DNA of 64,000 nt, taken from positions 3,596,001 to 3,660,000 of the forward strand of contig NZ_CP041783.1 in assembly GCF_007567505.1 (NCBI RefSeq). Reading direction: 5' to 3'. The position numbers and the translations under genes are program-made. This document shows positions 9,076-18,532 of the stretch, in pieces; position 1 is the first letter of the stretch; every line of letters starts with the position of its first letter. The notes beneath the pieces are model-generated. The model was not told where the DNA came from. It did no database searches and was given only the letters and a program-made list of their open reading frames with translations. This stretch comes from Shewanella donghaensis (GTDB lineage Bacteria; Pseudomonadota; Gammaproteobacteria; Enterobacterales; Shewanellaceae).

Positions 9076-9789
9076 ATGCGTCCAAGCGACAGAACACCTG
9101 CACAATCTCGTCCAGTTACGATTACTCGTCAATTTACAGCTCACGCTGAAGGTTCGGTGTTGGTTGAATTTGGTGACACAAAAGTTTTATGTACTGCGAG
9201 CTTTGAAGAAGGCGTACCACGTTTTCTTAAAGGCCAAGGCCAAGGTTGGGTAACTGCTGAATACGGTATGCTACCGCGTTCGACCCATAGCCGTATGCAA
9301 CGTGAAGCTGCTCGTGGTAAGCAATCTGGTCGTACTCAAGAAATCCAACGTTTAATCGGTCGCTCTTTACGTGCTGCTGTTGATATGAAAGCACTGGGTG
9401 AAAACACTATCGTTATCGATTGTGACGTTATTCAAGCTGACGGCGGTACACGTACTGCTGCTATTACTGGTGCTTGTGTTGCATTAGTTGACGCGCTGAA
9501 CTGGGCTCGTGGCAAAGGTATTTTAAAAACTAACCCACTTAAGTTCCTTATTGCTGCTGTTAGTGTTGGTATCTATAAAGGTGAGCCAATCTGCGATTTA
9601 GAATATATCGAAGATAGCGCTGCTGAAACTGACATGAACGTAGTGATGACAGAAACCGGTAAGATGATTGAGATCCAAGGTACTGCCGAAGGCGAACCGT
9701 TCAGCCACGAAGAGCTATTAAGCTTACTTGAGTTAGCCAAGCACGGCATCCGCGAAATCGTGGACATTCAGAAAGCAGCGTTAAGCTAA
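9076..9789 (+). CDS. rph: Ribonuclease PH
   Basis: Phosphorolytic 3'→5' exoribonuclease that trims tRNA 3' ends. The full-length family sequence (237 aa) starts [10 protein letters not shown] and shows the phosphate-binding [23 protein letters not shown] region near 75–98 and the [18 protein letters not shown] core near 115–132. AGGA precedes the ATG by about 8 nt. It lies 82 bp upstream of pyrE with an attenuator between, the same arrangement as E. coli, where rph acts as the translated leader of pyrE. Unlike the defective rph of E. coli K-12, no frameshift is seen here and the C terminus looks intact. Confidence 0.97.
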   Translation: MRPSDRTPAQSRPVTITRQFTAHAEGSVLVEFGDTKVLCTASFEEGVPRFLKGQGQGWVTAEYGMLPRSTHSRMQREAARGKQSGRTQEIQRLIGRSLRAAVDMKALGENTIVIDCDVIQADGGTRTAAITGACVALVDALNWARGKGILKTNPLKFLIAAVSVGIYKGEPICDLEYIEDSAAETDMNVVMTETGKMIEIQGTAEGEPFSHEELLSLLELAKHGIREIVDIQKAALS

Positions 9790-9804
9790 AAATTGATTTG
9801 AATT

Positions 9805-9829
9805 AAGGGCCCATACGGGCCCTTTTTTA
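9805..9829 (+). promoter_or_regulatory. pyrE attenuator (terminator hairpin between rph and pyrE)
   Basis: Perfect 8-bp stem AAGGGCCC / GGGCCCTT with a 4-nt loop and a T-run (9823–9828), starting 15 nt after the rph stop. In E. coli a hairpin in this position mediates UTP-sensitive attenuation of pyrE: low UTP stalls polymerase so that ribosomes finishing rph prevent the hairpin. Position and shape match; the mechanism here is inferred. Confidence 0.85.
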
Positions 9830-9871
9830 AAATGTATCCTACAAAAAAGATAACAGTGTTAAGGAGATAAT

Positions 9872-10513
9872 GTGAAAGCATATCAACGTGAGTTTATTGA
9901 ATTTGCTCTTGAGCGTCAGGTATTACGATTTGGTGAGTTTACCCTGAAATCAGGCCGTACAAGCCCATACTTTTTTAATGCGGGTTTATTCAATACGGGT
10001 CGTGATTTAGCACGTCTTGGTCGCTTTTATGCTGCTGCATTAGTTGATTCTGGTATCGATTACGATTTAGTGTTCGGTCCTGCTTATAAAGGCATTCCTA
10101 TTGCTACAACGACAGTTGTAGCCTTATGTGATCATCACGACAGAGATGTACCTTACTGCTTTAACCGTAAAGAAAAGAAAGAACACGGCGAAGGCGGTTC
10201 ATTAGTGGGTAGCGAACTGACAGGCAAAGTGATGTTAGTTGATGACGTGATTACTGCGGGCACCGCAATTCGTGAATCAATGGAAATCATTGCTGCACAT
10301 GATGCAAGCCTTGCAGGCGTATTGATTGCCTTAGATAGACAAGAAAAAGGCCAAGGCGAGTTATCTGCAATTCAAGAAGTTGAACGTGACTTTGGCTGCG
10401 CGATAGTTTCAATCATCAAACTGGGTGATTTGATTAACTACCTTTCTGAGAAGTCAGGAATGGAAACTGAATTAGCCTCGGTTAGCGCTTATCGCGAGCA
10501 ATACGGTATTTAA
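9872..10513 (+). CDS. pyrE: Orotate phosphoribosyltransferase
   Basis: Pyrimidine synthesis enzyme joining orotate and PRPP to give OMP. The 213-aa sequence has the usual N terminus ([12 protein letters not shown]), the [16 protein letters not shown] segment near 24–38, and the PRPP loop [13 protein letters not shown] near 120–132. It also has the basic catalytic loop [12 protein letters not shown] near 98–110. The start is GTG, supported by AAGGAG 7 nt upstream. Expression should depend on the attenuator at 9805. Confidence 0.97.
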   Translation: MKAYQREFIEFALERQVLRFGEFTLKSGRTSPYFFNAGLFNTGRDLARLGRFYAAALVDSGIDYDLVFGPAYKGIPIATTTVVALCDHHDRDVPYCFNRKEKKEHGEGGSLVGSELTGKVMLVDDVITAGTAIRESMEIIAAHDASLAGVLIALDRQEKGQGELSAIQEVERDFGCAIVSIIKLGDLINYLSEKSGMETELASVSAYREQYGI

Positions 10514-10541
10514 TCCGCTTTGTTAGATAAGCTAGAAAAGC

Positions 10542-10572
10542 AAAAGCCAGACATGATGTCTGGCTTTTTTGT
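10542..10572 (+). terminator. Terminator after pyrE
   Basis: Stem AAAAGCCAGACA paired with TGTCTGGCTTTT, followed by more T. A-rich 5' flank makes it usable for the converging folE as well. Confidence 0.85.
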
Positions 10573-10614
10573 GTCTGCTTGTGCAATTACCATCTTCTAA
10601 TCAATAGTATTTAA

Positions 10615-11268
10615 TTAGCACTTTGACTGATGTAAAAACTCAGCGCGGGTAGCAGGATTTGATTTGAACACCCCACCTAAAGCTGTCGTGGTGGTTGAAC
10701 TGGTTGAGTCCATTACGCCACGGGATTTTACGCAGTAATGTACCGCATCCATTTTTACCGCAACATCTTTGGTTTCAAGCAAGGTTTGTAATGCGACTAA
10801 CACTTGCTGAGTCAGTCTTTCTTGCACTTGTGGACGTTGAGCGAAAAATCGCACTATGCGGTTAATCTTCGATAAACCGATAATTTTGGTGCGCGGTAAA
10901 TAAGCGACAGTGGCAAAACCATCAATAGTCACTAAATGGTGCTCACAGGTACTGGTGAGGCTGATATCTTGCACTCGCACCATTTCATCAACGCCCATCT
11001 TGTTATCGATGACAGTGATTTTAGGGAAGTTTTGATAATCAAGCCCTGAGAAAATCTCATCAACATACATTTTTGCAATGCGGCGTGGTGTGTCCATTAA
11101 GCTATCGTCTGATAAATCCAACGACATTAATGTCAGGACTTCTTTCATGTGATGCTCAATTTTCTCTTTACGCTCTTCTGGTGTGCGATTTTGAGGCAAC
11201 ATAGGTGTTTCAAGCCCTTGCTCAGTAAGTGCTGCTTGAACTTTTAACGCGGCTTCACTTAGTGCCAT
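10615..11268 (-). CDS. folE: GTP cyclohydrolase I
   Basis: Converts GTP to 7,8-dihydroneopterin triphosphate, the first step of folate synthesis. The zinc-site residues are visible in CEHHLV (Cys and His) and in [10 protein letters not shown] (second Cys). The [20 protein letters not shown] region before it is characteristic. The frame extends four codons upstream, but ATG at 11268 has a strong GGAGG 5 nt before it and gives [10 protein letters not shown]. The resulting protein is 217 aa, close to E. coli FolE (222). It lies tail to tail with pyrE, separated by the hairpin at 10542. Confidence 0.96.
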   Translation of the reverse strand: MALSEAALKVQAALTEQGLETPMLPQNRTPEERKEKIEHHMKEVLTLMSLDLSDDSLMDTPRRIAKMYVDEIFSGLDYQNFPKITVIDNKMGVDEMVRVQDISLTSTCEHHLVTIDGFATVAYLPRTKIIGLSKINRIVRFFAQRPQVQERLTQQVLVALQTLLETKDVAVKMDAVHYCVKSRGVMDSTSSTTTTALGGVFKSNPATRAEFLHQSKC

Positions 11269-11414
11269 CTTATCCTCCATCCACAGGGGTAATCACGATT
11301 ACTTAATTGAGTGTATGCTATAAATCTTCTTGGTACTTTTAACGCTGAATAAGGTGCCAAAAAGACTAGGGACGGGATAATAACGTGATTTAGGTCAAAT
11401 TAATATTACTGACA

Positions 11415-11452
11415 TAAAAAAAGCCGACCTTTTTAGTCAGGTATCGGCTTTT
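11415..11452 (-). terminator. Terminator for the S9-like paralogue
   Basis: Imperfect stem (AAAAGCCGA / TCGGCTTTT extended by CC/GG around a 10-nt loop). The long A-tract on + becomes a T-run for minus-strand transcripts leaving the gene at 11545. Confidence 0.75.
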
Positions 11453-11544
11453 GTTGCGTTAAGCAATTGAAACTAAGTTTTGAAATGGATTAATAACACA
11501 GTGAATTTAATTCTATATACATGCTCACCGTGCTTTTTTACTCA

Positions 11545-12348
11545 CTAATCTTGGCTGTTATTAGCAGTAAATGACTTACCGTTTTGAATAAATCTTGGAT
11601 TAGCTGGTGTTGTTACAACAACAGCAATACTTTTCGAGATTTGGTAATCGGTAAGGTTGGTAATATTGCTTTTAGAAATATTGAATTGGCCATCGCTTGC
11701 TTCAACAATTGCAAGTGGTGTAGTAGGCTCAACAGTCATGATTTTTTTTCTAAGCCCTTTATAGATATCGATTTCATAGATATCTTGTGACTTAGTAAAA
11801 TCCACTTTATCAGCATTTCCCCAAGGTATGCTGCGAACTAAAATCTTGTCTTCATTATTGACCAGTGGATCAAGAATAAATGACGTCGCCTGCAATGGTT
11901 CGCTGCTACGGACTCTTGAGTGCATTTTCACTTTGGTATTAATGTCGACATCTGTGTTGTATCCAATTAACGCTACTGAATTTGTTCCATCAGCATTTAT
12001 TGCATAAAGTTGGCCGTAATAGAAAGGTGTATCACTCCAATCCTTTGTATAAACCTTTTCAAAAACAAGACGGAAATCGTTTGCCCATGCATAATTTCCT
12101 ATCTGCTCATTAGCTTTAAAATTAATCACATGTACAAATGACTTATCAGCAGCGTCCAGTACGATCAATACTTTCTTATTATCTTTAGTGACAACTTGGC
12201 TAACAAACTTCCCGCTCGGGGAATATTGGATATTTGAGATGGTATGATTTTGTTGAGCTGCTGCAGGTGCTTGTACTTCAGTCGCAGTTGTTGCAATTGC
12301 AGATGTACTTAAAGTAGCTAAAAATACTAACGATAAAATTGGCTTCAT
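11545..12348 (-). CDS. Secreted N-terminal-only paralogue of the S9 peptidase
   Basis: A 267-aa exported protein that aligns with the N-terminal β-propeller part of the neighbouring S9 peptidase but lacks the α/β-hydrolase domain. Shared blocks include the GNYxW segment, VYxKxWSD-P-YYG-L-AINADG, ATxYILDPL-like residues (here ATSFILDPL) and IPWG. It begins with a signal peptide (MKPILSLVFLATLSTSAIA, then TT). After about residue 225 the similarity fades and the chain ends in a short unrelated-looking tail. ATG at 12348 is chosen because GGAG stands 6 nt upstream. No frameshift or leftover hydrolase sequence follows, so it looks like a maintained short protein rather than fresh debris. Its role is unknown; a regulator or inhibitor of the peptidase is possible. 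Confidence 0.75.
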   Translation of the reverse strand: MKPILSLVFLATLSTSAIATTATEVQAPAAAQQNHTISNIQYSPSGKFVSQVVTKDNKKVLIVLDAADKSFVHVINFKANEQIGNYAWANDFRLVFEKVYTKDWSDTPFYYGQLYAINADGTNSVALIGYNTDVDINTKVKMHSRVRSSEPLQATSFILDPLVNNEDKILVRSIPWGNADKVDFTKSQDIYEIDIYKGLRKKIMTVEPTTPLAIVEASDGQFNISKSNITNLTDYQISKSIAVVVTTPANPRFIQNGKSFTANNSQD

Positions 12349-12664
12349 TTTAAACTCCATTTCTAAATGAATAATAAGCAAATTGTTGAGGATGAATACA
12401 GTGAAGCATCATTTCAAAAGAACATAAATTGCAAAACAAAACTAATTTGCACAATAAGTAACCTAGTGCGGTTTACTAATTCTGTCAATATTCACGAGGA
12501 TCTAATATAGATTTTATCAATGTTAAATTGTTGACTTATTTATCTGATAAATAGGTTTTTTCTATTTACATGAGTTGTATCGGAGGGGGAAGGGATTATT
12601 CGCTTTGATTATAAGTAAGTCTAAGATAGGCTCTTTTGAGGTGATTTCGTCACGTCGCTGAAAA
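12349..12664. other. Intergenic region with no gene seen
   Basis: AT-rich spacer between the two minus-strand S9-family genes. It should hold the promoter of the short paralogue, but I see no convincing −35/−10 pair and no open frame. Confidence 0.5.
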
Positions 12665-12700
12665 TAGAAAAGCCGATACTTTTAGTTAAAGTACCAGCTA
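12665..12700 (-). terminator. Possible weak terminator for the S9 peptidase
   Basis: On the minus strand an interrupted stem, TACTTT / AAAGTA with GC pairs further out, is followed by TTTTC. The mismatched middle makes it weak. Part of it resembles the stronger hairpin downstream of the short paralogue. Confidence 0.45.
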
Positions 12701-12723
12701 TATAATAGGTTTACTGAGCAGTA

Positions 12724-14688
12724 TTACAGCTTAAGATTCTCTTTCAAAAAACTCAGCATTTTATCGTAGTACTTGGCTCTATGGGTATCGTTATAAAAAC
12801 CATGTCCTTCATCGTCCATGATCAGTTTTTCATAGGGGTGTTTGTGTTTATTTAAATCTTTTTCTAATGATTCTAATTGTTCAATGGGGGCGCGCTCATC
12901 ATTGCCGCCATGAACCAGTAGTAAGCTGGCTTTGAGCTTATCGGTATTAAAGGCGGGTGACATAGCTTTGAGTTGTTGGCTACTCTCTCCAAGCACTTGT
13001 TTTAAATAGGCAGTACCACTTCTAGATTGCTGTATGTCGCCTTCTTCAAACATCATTTCTAAATCGTATACACCAGCAAAACCAATCGCACATTTAAACA
13101 AGTCAGGTTCAATAATGGCACTTTGAAGTGCACTATAGCCACCAAAGCTGCCACCAACAATACAGATTCTATCCTTATCAGCAAAGCCTTGTTCAATTAC
13201 ATATTTGGTGCCATCAATAATATCGTATTGAACATCAGTTCCCCACTTTTGATAACCATCTTTTTGGAATTGCTCACCGTAGCCACCAGAGCCTCGGAAG
13301 TTAACTTGCAGGACAGCAAAGCCTTGGCTAGCAAGTAATTGGTTTTGTGGATCAAATACCCACCTGTCACGAATATAGTGTGGACCACCATGAGGGTTAA
13401 CAATGAGAGGGAGACTCTTTGACTCTTTACCTTCAGGTAAGGTGAGATAGCCGGAAATAACTTTTCCATCACGACTGGTGAAACTTATTGGTTTGACCTC
13501 AGCCATAATCTCAGGGTCCAACCAACTTTTTTCAGATGCTAGATATACCAGTTTGACTTTTTCAGCATCAAAAAGGTAATAATCGCCTGGGTTCCTATCG
13601 TTAAAAGCTTTAACGACAAATAGATTCGCATCAGTCGTTTCACTAATGATTTGTACTTGATGACCAGGAAGGGATGCAATGAGTTGTTTGAGTAACTTAG
13701 TATGACCATCTTTTTGATCGACGAATGCGTATGATGGGTAGCCGCTATCAAATTCTACAGCATAAAGTTGCTTAGATTTTTTGTTAATCCACAAGTTACT
13801 AGGATCCACATTTTCATCTTGAATGATTTTTTCTTTGCCCCCGCTGATCAAGTTAATTTTATAGATACTTGCTGTTTGATTATTTTCTCGCGCGGCGGCA
13901 TAAATAGTATTAGGTTTGTCAGCAAATGAAATCGGATTAAAATCAGTTAAGTTGATATTAAGATCATTGGTATTAACCCAATCACCATCTTGTCGGTAGA
14001 ATGTTTGCAATTTGTTTTTCTTGTTCAAACCGGCAACGAATTTTACTTCACCCTCATTATTAGTTAGGAATCTAGGATTACCAATGGGTGATGTTGTGAC
14101 TTTTCTTCTGACTCCGCTTTTGATATTGACTCTATATACGTGTTGCAAACTATCATTTCCTAATGAGGCAGCACTGCCCCAAGGTATGGCATTCACTAAC
14201 ATGTACTTATCATCTTCGGGTAACGGGTCTAAGATATATGCTGTGGCTCGGATAGCCGTGTTCTTTTTAATTAATGAACCTGTTTGCTGCTCGCCACTGT
14301 TATAACCAAATAAGTACTTCTGTCTTGAACCATCAGCATTGATGGCCATGAGTTCGCCATAATATTGTGGTACATCACTCCACCCTTTTAAATATACCTT
14401 TTGTAATACAATTCTATCTTCGCTAACCCATTCATAATTTCCGACTTCAGCATTGCCTGGAAATTTAAGTGCATTGATCATTTTTAGGGATTCGGTTTCT
14501 AAAATAATTAACGTTTTTTTACCATCATGGGTCGTTAAGGCACTGAGATACTCGCCTTCAGGTGAAATTTTGACATCGGTATATTCAGCGCCTCGACTAA
14601 AGAGGTCAGAGTGGGATAACGAAGTAGCATTAACAAATTGGGGAGTGAAAGTCAGTAAGCAACCGACAAGAACGGCAGTGCATTTCAT
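12724..14688 (-). CDS. S9 family (prolyl oligopeptidase type) secreted peptidase
   Basis: Predicted periplasmic or secreted serine peptidase of 654 aa, with an N-terminal β-propeller gate (about 30–380) and a C-terminal α/β-hydrolase (about 390–654). The triad is visible: Ser ~514 in GGSFGGYS, Asp ~597 in HGGNDERAP, His ~629 in DDEGHGFY. The oxyanion-side block PHGGPHYIRDRW is also present. The signal peptide (KCTAVLVGCLLTFTPQFVNA) suggests export. The second ATG is preferred, since the first, two codons upstream, abuts the AAGG ribosome site directly. The substrate is unknown; S9 relatives cut short peptides, including acylaminoacyl- and dipeptidyl-peptidases. Its propeller has a stand-alone paralogue downstream at 11545. 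Confidence 0.9.
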   Translation of the reverse strand: MKCTAVLVGCLLTFTPQFVNATSLSHSDLFSRGAEYTDVKISPEGEYLSALTTHDGKKTLIILETESLKMINALKFPGNAEVGNYEWVSEDRIVLQKVYLKGWSDVPQYYGELMAINADGSRQKYLFGYNSGEQQTGSLIKKNTAIRATAYILDPLPEDDKYMLVNAIPWGSAASLGNDSLQHVYRVNIKSGVRRKVTTSPIGNPRFLTNNEGEVKFVAGLNKKNKLQTFYRQDGDWVNTNDLNINLTDFNPISFADKPNTIYAAARENNQTASIYKINLISGGKEKIIQDENVDPSNLWINKKSKQLYAVEFDSGYPSYAFVDQKDGHTKLLKQLIASLPGHQVQIISETTDANLFVVKAFNDRNPGDYYLFDAEKVKLVYLASEKSWLDPEIMAEVKPISFTSRDGKVISGYLTLPEGKESKSLPLIVNPHGGPHYIRDRWVFDPQNQLLASQGFAVLQVNFRGSGGYGEQFQKDGYQKWGTDVQYDIIDGTKYVIEQGFADKDRICIVGGSFGGYSALQSAIIEPDLFKCAIGFAGVYDLEMMFEEGDIQQSRSGTAYLKQVLGESSQQLKAMSPAFNTDKLKASLLLVHGGNDERAPIEQLESLEKDLNKHKHPYEKLIMDDEGHGFYNDTHRAKYYDKMLSFLKENLKL

Positions 14689-14793
14689 AAACATCCTTGT
14701 ATATTTTTGGGTAAATCTATCGACTTCTATCGATTAGTTGTAATTTGTCATCATAAAGTACGATATTTGGGCAATTTATACAATTAAAAATAA

Positions 14794-14818
14794 TAAAAAA
14801 CGCACCTTGGTGCGTTTT
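14794..14818 (-). terminator. Terminator after slmA
   Basis: Stem AAAACGCAC / GTGCGTTTT with a 4-nt loop. The A-tract (14794–14800) reads as a T-run on the minus strand, which fits slmA ending at 14828. Confidence 0.8.
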
Positions 14819-14827
14819 AAAATTTGA

Positions 14828-15421
14828 TTAACTTCTTAGCAATTGCTGCTGAATAAACTGCCACTGTTCATCGAAGTGTTCGGTTGGCTTTTGTTTGAAT
14901 TCACTACGTACAAATTGGGCGATTCTGCCTTCGGCTACAGCAAGTAGCAGGTTAGCTAGGATGGCTTCGTCAAGATTAAAGCCTTGTCCTTCACGTAAGG
15001 TTTTCTCACGAAGAATTTGTTTTAGCTGGGTTTCAATCTTAGCAAATAATGCGCTAATCCGACTGCGAAGGCGTTCATTTTCACCGAGCAGGGCATCACC
15101 ATTCAATACGCGTGAAATACCTGGATTACGTTCTGAGAATACCAGTATAAGTTGCAGTACTAACTCGCAACGTTTCATGGTGTCTTTCTCGTCATCCATA
15201 ATGATGTTTAAGCGCGATAATATCGCATCTTCGATAAACTCGATTAAACCTTCAAACATTCTTGCTTTACTTGGGAAGTGGCGATATAACGCCGCTTCAG
15301 AAACACCCACTTCCGCTGCCAATTTAGCAGTGGTAATACGTTGGCCAGGGCTGGTTTCCAGCATGTGCGCAAGGCACTGTAAAATGTGCTCACGACGATT
15401 TATTTTTGGGCTTGTCGCCAT
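14828..15421 (-). CDS. slmA: Nucleoid occlusion factor SlmA (TetR family)
   Basis: DNA-binding antagonist of FtsZ assembly over the nucleoid. The N-terminal TetR helix-turn-helix is clear ([28 protein letters not shown], about 27–55). The 197-aa length and the order slmA–dut–coaBC are those of E. coli. AGGA lies 8 nt before the ATG. It is probably co-transcribed with dut and coaBC, 34 bp upstream. Its target, FtsZ, is also encoded in this window at 49227. Confidence 0.95.
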   Translation of the reverse strand: MATSPKINRREHILQCLAHMLETSPGQRITTAKLAAEVGVSEAALYRHFPSKARMFEGLIEFIEDAILSRLNIIMDDEKDTMKRCELVLQLILVFSERNPGISRVLNGDALLGENERLRSRISALFAKIETQLKQILREKTLREGQGFNLDEAILANLLLAVAEGRIAQFVRSEFKQKPTEHFDEQWQFIQQQLLRS

Positions 15422-15455
15422 TTTTTATTCCTAGGATTGTGACTACTTGTAAAGG

Positions 15456-15914
15456 TTATTTGGTGCCTGAATGACCAAATCCGCCTTCACCACGTTCTGA
15501 GGTATCAAACTCATCAACTAAGGTAAACTGTGCCTGAACAACAGGGACAAAAACTAACTGTGCTAAACGATCGCCAATTTCAATAGTGTAAGCTTCATTA
15601 CTGCGATTCCAGCAAGAGACCATTAAAGGTCCTTGATAATCAGAGTCAATTAAACCGACCAAATTGCCTAATACAATGCCATGCTTATGACCAAGACCTG
15701 AGCGCGGTAAAATTACCGCAGCTAAGCTTGGATCGGCCACATGGACAGCGATGCCAGTAGGAATTAATACTGTTTCACCTGGCTCAATGACCATAGTGGT
15801 ATCAATCATGGCGCGTAAATCCATACCTGCACTACCTGGGGTAGCATAAGCGGGTAATGGAAACTCACTGCCAATGCGTGAGTCGAGTAGTTTAAGTTCT
15901 ACGGGTGTTTTCAT
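15456..15914 (-). CDS. dut: dUTP diphosphatase
   Basis: Hydrolyses dUTP to dUMP, keeping uracil out of DNA and supplying dTMP synthesis. All trimeric dUTPase motifs are readable: [42 protein letters not shown] and the C-terminal lid [12 protein letters not shown]. The length of 152 aa is normal. The start overlaps the coaBC stop by 4 bp, which indicates translational coupling. Confidence 0.98.
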   Translation of the reverse strand: MKTPVELKLLDSRIGSEFPLPAYATPGSAGMDLRAMIDTTMVIEPGETVLIPTGIAVHVADPSLAAVILPRSGLGHKHGIVLGNLVGLIDSDYQGPLMVSCWNRSNEAYTIEIGDRLAQLVFVPVVQAQFTLVDEFDTSERGEGGFGHSGTK

Positions 15915-17110
15915 GATGTTTTAATTCTTGCCGCTATCAAGGTGAGTAATTGTTTTGCCAGTGTCAGCTTGTCTGTGGCGGGTAGTTGTTCATTCCCGTC
16001 TTTCCAGAACACTTGCAGTGCATTGGCATCGGCGTTAAATCCAAGCCCTTCAATTGATACGTCGTTCGCAGCAATTAAGTCCAACTTTTTACGCTCAAGC
16101 TTACCGCGTGCATATTCTTCTACGTTATCGGTCTCAGCAGCAAAACCTATAGTAAAAGGTCTTTCTTTCAATGCTGAAACGCTGGCTAAGATATCAGGGT
16201 TACGTACGAGTGCAAGCTGCATATTTTCAGCTGACTTTTTGATTTTTGACTCAGCGACTTCTGCAATTCGATAATCTGCTACAGCCGCGCAGCCGATAAA
16301 GATATCTTGCCCTTCAACATTTCCCATCACCGCATCAAGCATGTCTTGAGCTGATTCTACATCTATCCGCGTTACACCTGTTGGTGTTGCTAGATTTACC
16401 GGACCGCTCACTAACGTCACTTCAGCGCCCATTTCGGTTGCTGCAGTGGCTAATGAAAAGCCCATTTTCCCAGAGCTATGGTTTGAAATATATCTCACTG
16501 GATCAATGGCTTCTCGGGTCGGACCCGCTGTGAGAATAAGTTTGTAACCGGCTAAAGGTTTCTCTGCAGGAGAAAATAATGCGACTAATTGCTCTGCAAT
16601 GTGCAACGGTTCTTGCATACGACCAGGGCCGACTTCGCCACAGGCTTGATCACCGCTAGCAGGTCCCCATACGGTAATGCCTTTACGTTTGATGTTGGCA
16701 ATGTTTTCTTGGGTTGCGAGGTTGCGATACATCTGTTGGTTCATTGCCGGGCAAACAATAATTGGCGCTTCAGTCGCAAGACACGTTGTGGTTAACAGTT
16801 CATCCGCCATGCCTGCATTGATACGGGCAATTAAATTAGCCGTTGCAGGGGCAACGATAACCACGTCAGCCCATCTTGCTAGCTCAATATGGCCCATTGC
16901 CGCTTCAGCAGCTGGATCGAGCAAGTCAGAGGCTACAGGATGCCCAGAGAGGGCTTGAATCGTCAGTGGAGTAATGAATTGCATTGCGCTTTGGCTCATT
17001 ACCACACGCACATCAGCGCCGCGCTCTTTGAGACGGCGTATTAAATCAGCACTTTTATAGGCAGCAATACCACCACCAATGCCTAGAAGGACTTTTTTAT
17101 TTGTCAGCAT
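15911..17110 (-). CDS. coaBC: Bifunctional phosphopantothenoylcysteine synthetase/decarboxylase
   Basis: Two steps of CoA synthesis. The N-terminal CoaC flavoprotein domain (about 1–185) shows [15 protein letters not shown], the PASANLIAR-type segment [10 protein letters not shown], and the PAMNQQM motif. The C-terminal CoaB domain (190–399) shows [27 protein letters not shown] and an AAVADYR block. A start four codons upstream (17122) is in frame, but its AGG abuts the ATG. The internal ATG gives [14 protein letters not shown] with AGGA 11 nt upstream, so the choice is not certain. The gene runs divergently from radC. Confidence 0.95.
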   Translation of the reverse strand: MLTNKKVLLGIGGGIAAYKSADLIRRLKERGADVRVVMSQSAMQFITPLTIQALSGHPVASDLLDPAAEAAMGHIELARWADVVIVAPATANLIARINAGMADELLTTTCLATEAPIIVCPAMNQQMYRNLATQENIANIKRKGITVWGPASGDQACGEVGPGRMQEPLHIAEQLVALFSPAEKPLAGYKLILTAGPTREAIDPVRYISNHSSGKMGFSLATAATEMGAEVTLVSGPVNLATPTGVTRIDVESAQDMLDAVMGNVEGQDIFIGCAAVADYRIAEVAESKIKKSAENMQLALVRNPDILASVSALKERPFTIGFAAETDNVEEYARGKLERKKLDLIAANDVSIEGLGFNADANALQVFWKDGNEQLPATDKLTLAKQLLTLIAARIKTS

Positions 17111-17269
17111 GTTTAGCTTCATCCTGCTAATCGCGTTATTGCGGCTAAGATATCACAAACTGCATTAAGGATGATGATCCGAATTTAAAAATATAGACCA
17201 TAATAAAGTGCTAAGTGTCACAACATAATGTGTGGGACTCTCATGGATGACAATAAACAAGGAGTGTTT

Positions 17270-17947
17270 ATGGCGATTAAAGATTGGCCTGAGGGAGAAG
17301 GACCAAGAGATAAGTTATTACACCTTGGTGCAGGGCACTTATCTGATGCTGAATTATTAGCCGTTTTACTCAGAAATGGCATCGCCGGACATAATGCTGT
17401 GGATCTTGCTCGCGATATGATTAGCCAATTTGGTGGATTAAGGGCATTATTTTGCGCGCCATTGGATCAAGTTTGCCAATTATCAGGTGTTGGACCGGTA
17501 AAATATGCACAATTACAGGCTGCATCGGAGATTTCTAAGCGAATTTCGCAAGAAAATATGCGTAGAGGGCAAATTTTGGTAAATCCTGATTTAACTCGGG
17601 ACTATTTAATGAGACAATTGGCAGACCGATCCTATGAAGTGTTTGCATTATTATTGTTGGATACCCAACATAGAGTGATACAATTTGTAGAATTATTCCG
17701 CGGAACGATTAATTCAGCATCAGTCTATCCACGTGAAGTGGTAAGCTTGGTGTTGGAAAAAAAAGCTGCGGCAGTCATAGTGTGTCATAATCACCCGTCT
17801 GGCATTGCAGAGCCAAGTCAGGCAGATCGGCAAATTACTGACAGATTAAAAAAAGCCTTATCTACAATCGATGTTTCTCTTTTAGATCATATGGTTGTAG
17901 GCGATCAGGAGATAGTTTCTTTTGCTGAACGTGGGTGGATAAATTAA
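17270..17947 (+). CDS. radC: RadC family JAB-domain protein
   Basis: RadC/YicR family protein of 225 aa. The N-terminal part contains helix-hairpin-helix-like sequence (LSGVGPVKYAQLQAA, about 70–85). The C-terminal JAB/MPN domain has the metal-site motif HNHPSGIAEPSQAD near 173–186. The name came from a misassigned radiation phenotype and the biochemical role is unsettled. A frame opens at 17228, but ATG at 17270 has AAGGAG 6 nt upstream and gives the family N terminus MAIKDWPEGEGPRDKLL. The order radC–rpmB–rpmG is conserved with E. coli. Confidence 0.93.
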   Translation: MAIKDWPEGEGPRDKLLHLGAGHLSDAELLAVLLRNGIAGHNAVDLARDMISQFGGLRALFCAPLDQVCQLSGVGPVKYAQLQAASEISKRISQENMRRGQILVNPDLTRDYLMRQLADRSYEVFALLLLDTQHRVIQFVELFRGTINSASVYPREVVSLVLEKKAAAVIVCHNHPSGIAEPSQADRQITDRLKKALSTIDVSLLDHMVVGDQEIVSFAERGWIN

Positions 17948-17954
17948 ACAACGC

Positions 17955-17983
17955 TTGATCTTAGTTTTGTTATCGTGTATAAA
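17955..17983 (+). promoter_or_regulatory. Predicted sigma-70 promoter of rpmB-rpmG
   Basis: TTGATC (17955–17960), a 17-bp spacer and TATAAA (17978–17983), followed by a GC-rich discriminator (GCGCC). This is typical of growth-rate-controlled ribosomal genes. Confidence 0.75.
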
Positions 17984-17996
17984 ATGCGCCCTCTTT

Positions 17997-18025
17997 GTGC
18001 CTCGGGCGACGGCCACACGAGGCAC
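17997..18025 (+). promoter_or_regulatory. Stem-loop in the rpmB 5' leader
   Basis: Perfect 8-bp stem GTGCCTCG / CGAGGCAC with a 13-nt G/C/A loop, just after the predicted transcription start and about 45 nt before the rpmB ATG. It has no T-run, so it is not a terminator. A regulatory or stabilising role is possible. Confidence 0.55.
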
Positions 18026-18069
18026 ATAAATGCTCGAGCGTTTTAAAATTGTTTTTGGAGAAGATTGAC

Positions 18070-18306
18070 ATGTCAAGAGTATGCCAAGTTACTGGCAAGA
18101 AGCCTATGGTTGGTAACAACCGTTCGCACGCTAAAAATTCGACTCGTCGTCGTTTTTTACCTAACCTACAAAACCACCGTTTTTGGTTAGAAGAAGAAAA
18201 ACGCTTCGTGCAACTACGTGTATCTACTAAAGGTATCCGTATCATCGACAAAAAAGGTATTGAAGTTGTTGTTAAAGAACTTCGTGCCCGCGGCGAGAAG
18301 GTATAA
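18070..18306 (+). CDS. rpmB: 50S ribosomal protein L28
   Basis: Large-subunit protein of 78 aa, starting [17 protein letters not shown] and very rich in Lys and Arg. It has the family middle [14 protein letters not shown] and ends in [12 protein letters not shown] longer frame from 17995 is ignored: the ATG at 18070 has GGAG 9 nt upstream and is the universal L28 start. It is followed 6 bp later by rpmG. Confidence 0.98.
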   Translation: MSRVCQVTGKKPMVGNNRSHAKNSTRRRFLPNLQNHRFWLEEEKRFVQLRVSTKGIRIIDKKGIEVVVKELRARGEKV

Positions 18307-18312
18307 TAGAAA

Positions 18313-18486
18313 ATGGCTAAATCTAAAGGTAATCGTGAGAAGATCAAATTAGTATCTAGTGCTAAAACTGGTCACTTCTACACTACTGAAAAAAATAAGC
18401 GTAACATGCCTGAAAAAATGGAAATCAAGAAATTTGATCCAGTTATTCGTCAGCACGTTATGTATAAAGAAGCTAAAATCAAGTAA
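18313..18486 (+). CDS. rpmG: 50S ribosomal protein L33
   Basis: Short gene of 57 codons read directly from the sequence: [17 protein letters not shown], then THFYTT-like [12 protein letters not shown], ending MYKEAKIK. No cysteines are present, so this is the zinc-independent form of L33. It starts 6 bp after the rpmB stop and shares its transcript. A terminator follows at 18504. Confidence 0.97.
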
Positions 18487-18503
18487 TTGATTTTGTTACT
18501 TTT

Positions 18504-18532
18504 AAAAAAGTCCCTATATGGGGCTTTTTTTT
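18504..18532 (+). terminator. Terminator after rpmG
   Basis: Stem AAAAAGTCCC / GGGGCTTTTT (one G·U pair) with a TATAT-type loop and an eight-base T-run. Confidence 0.85.

Noticed and set aside
14895..15434. 179-codon frame antisense to slmA
   Set aside because: Shadow of a clear TetR-family gene; no supporting signals.
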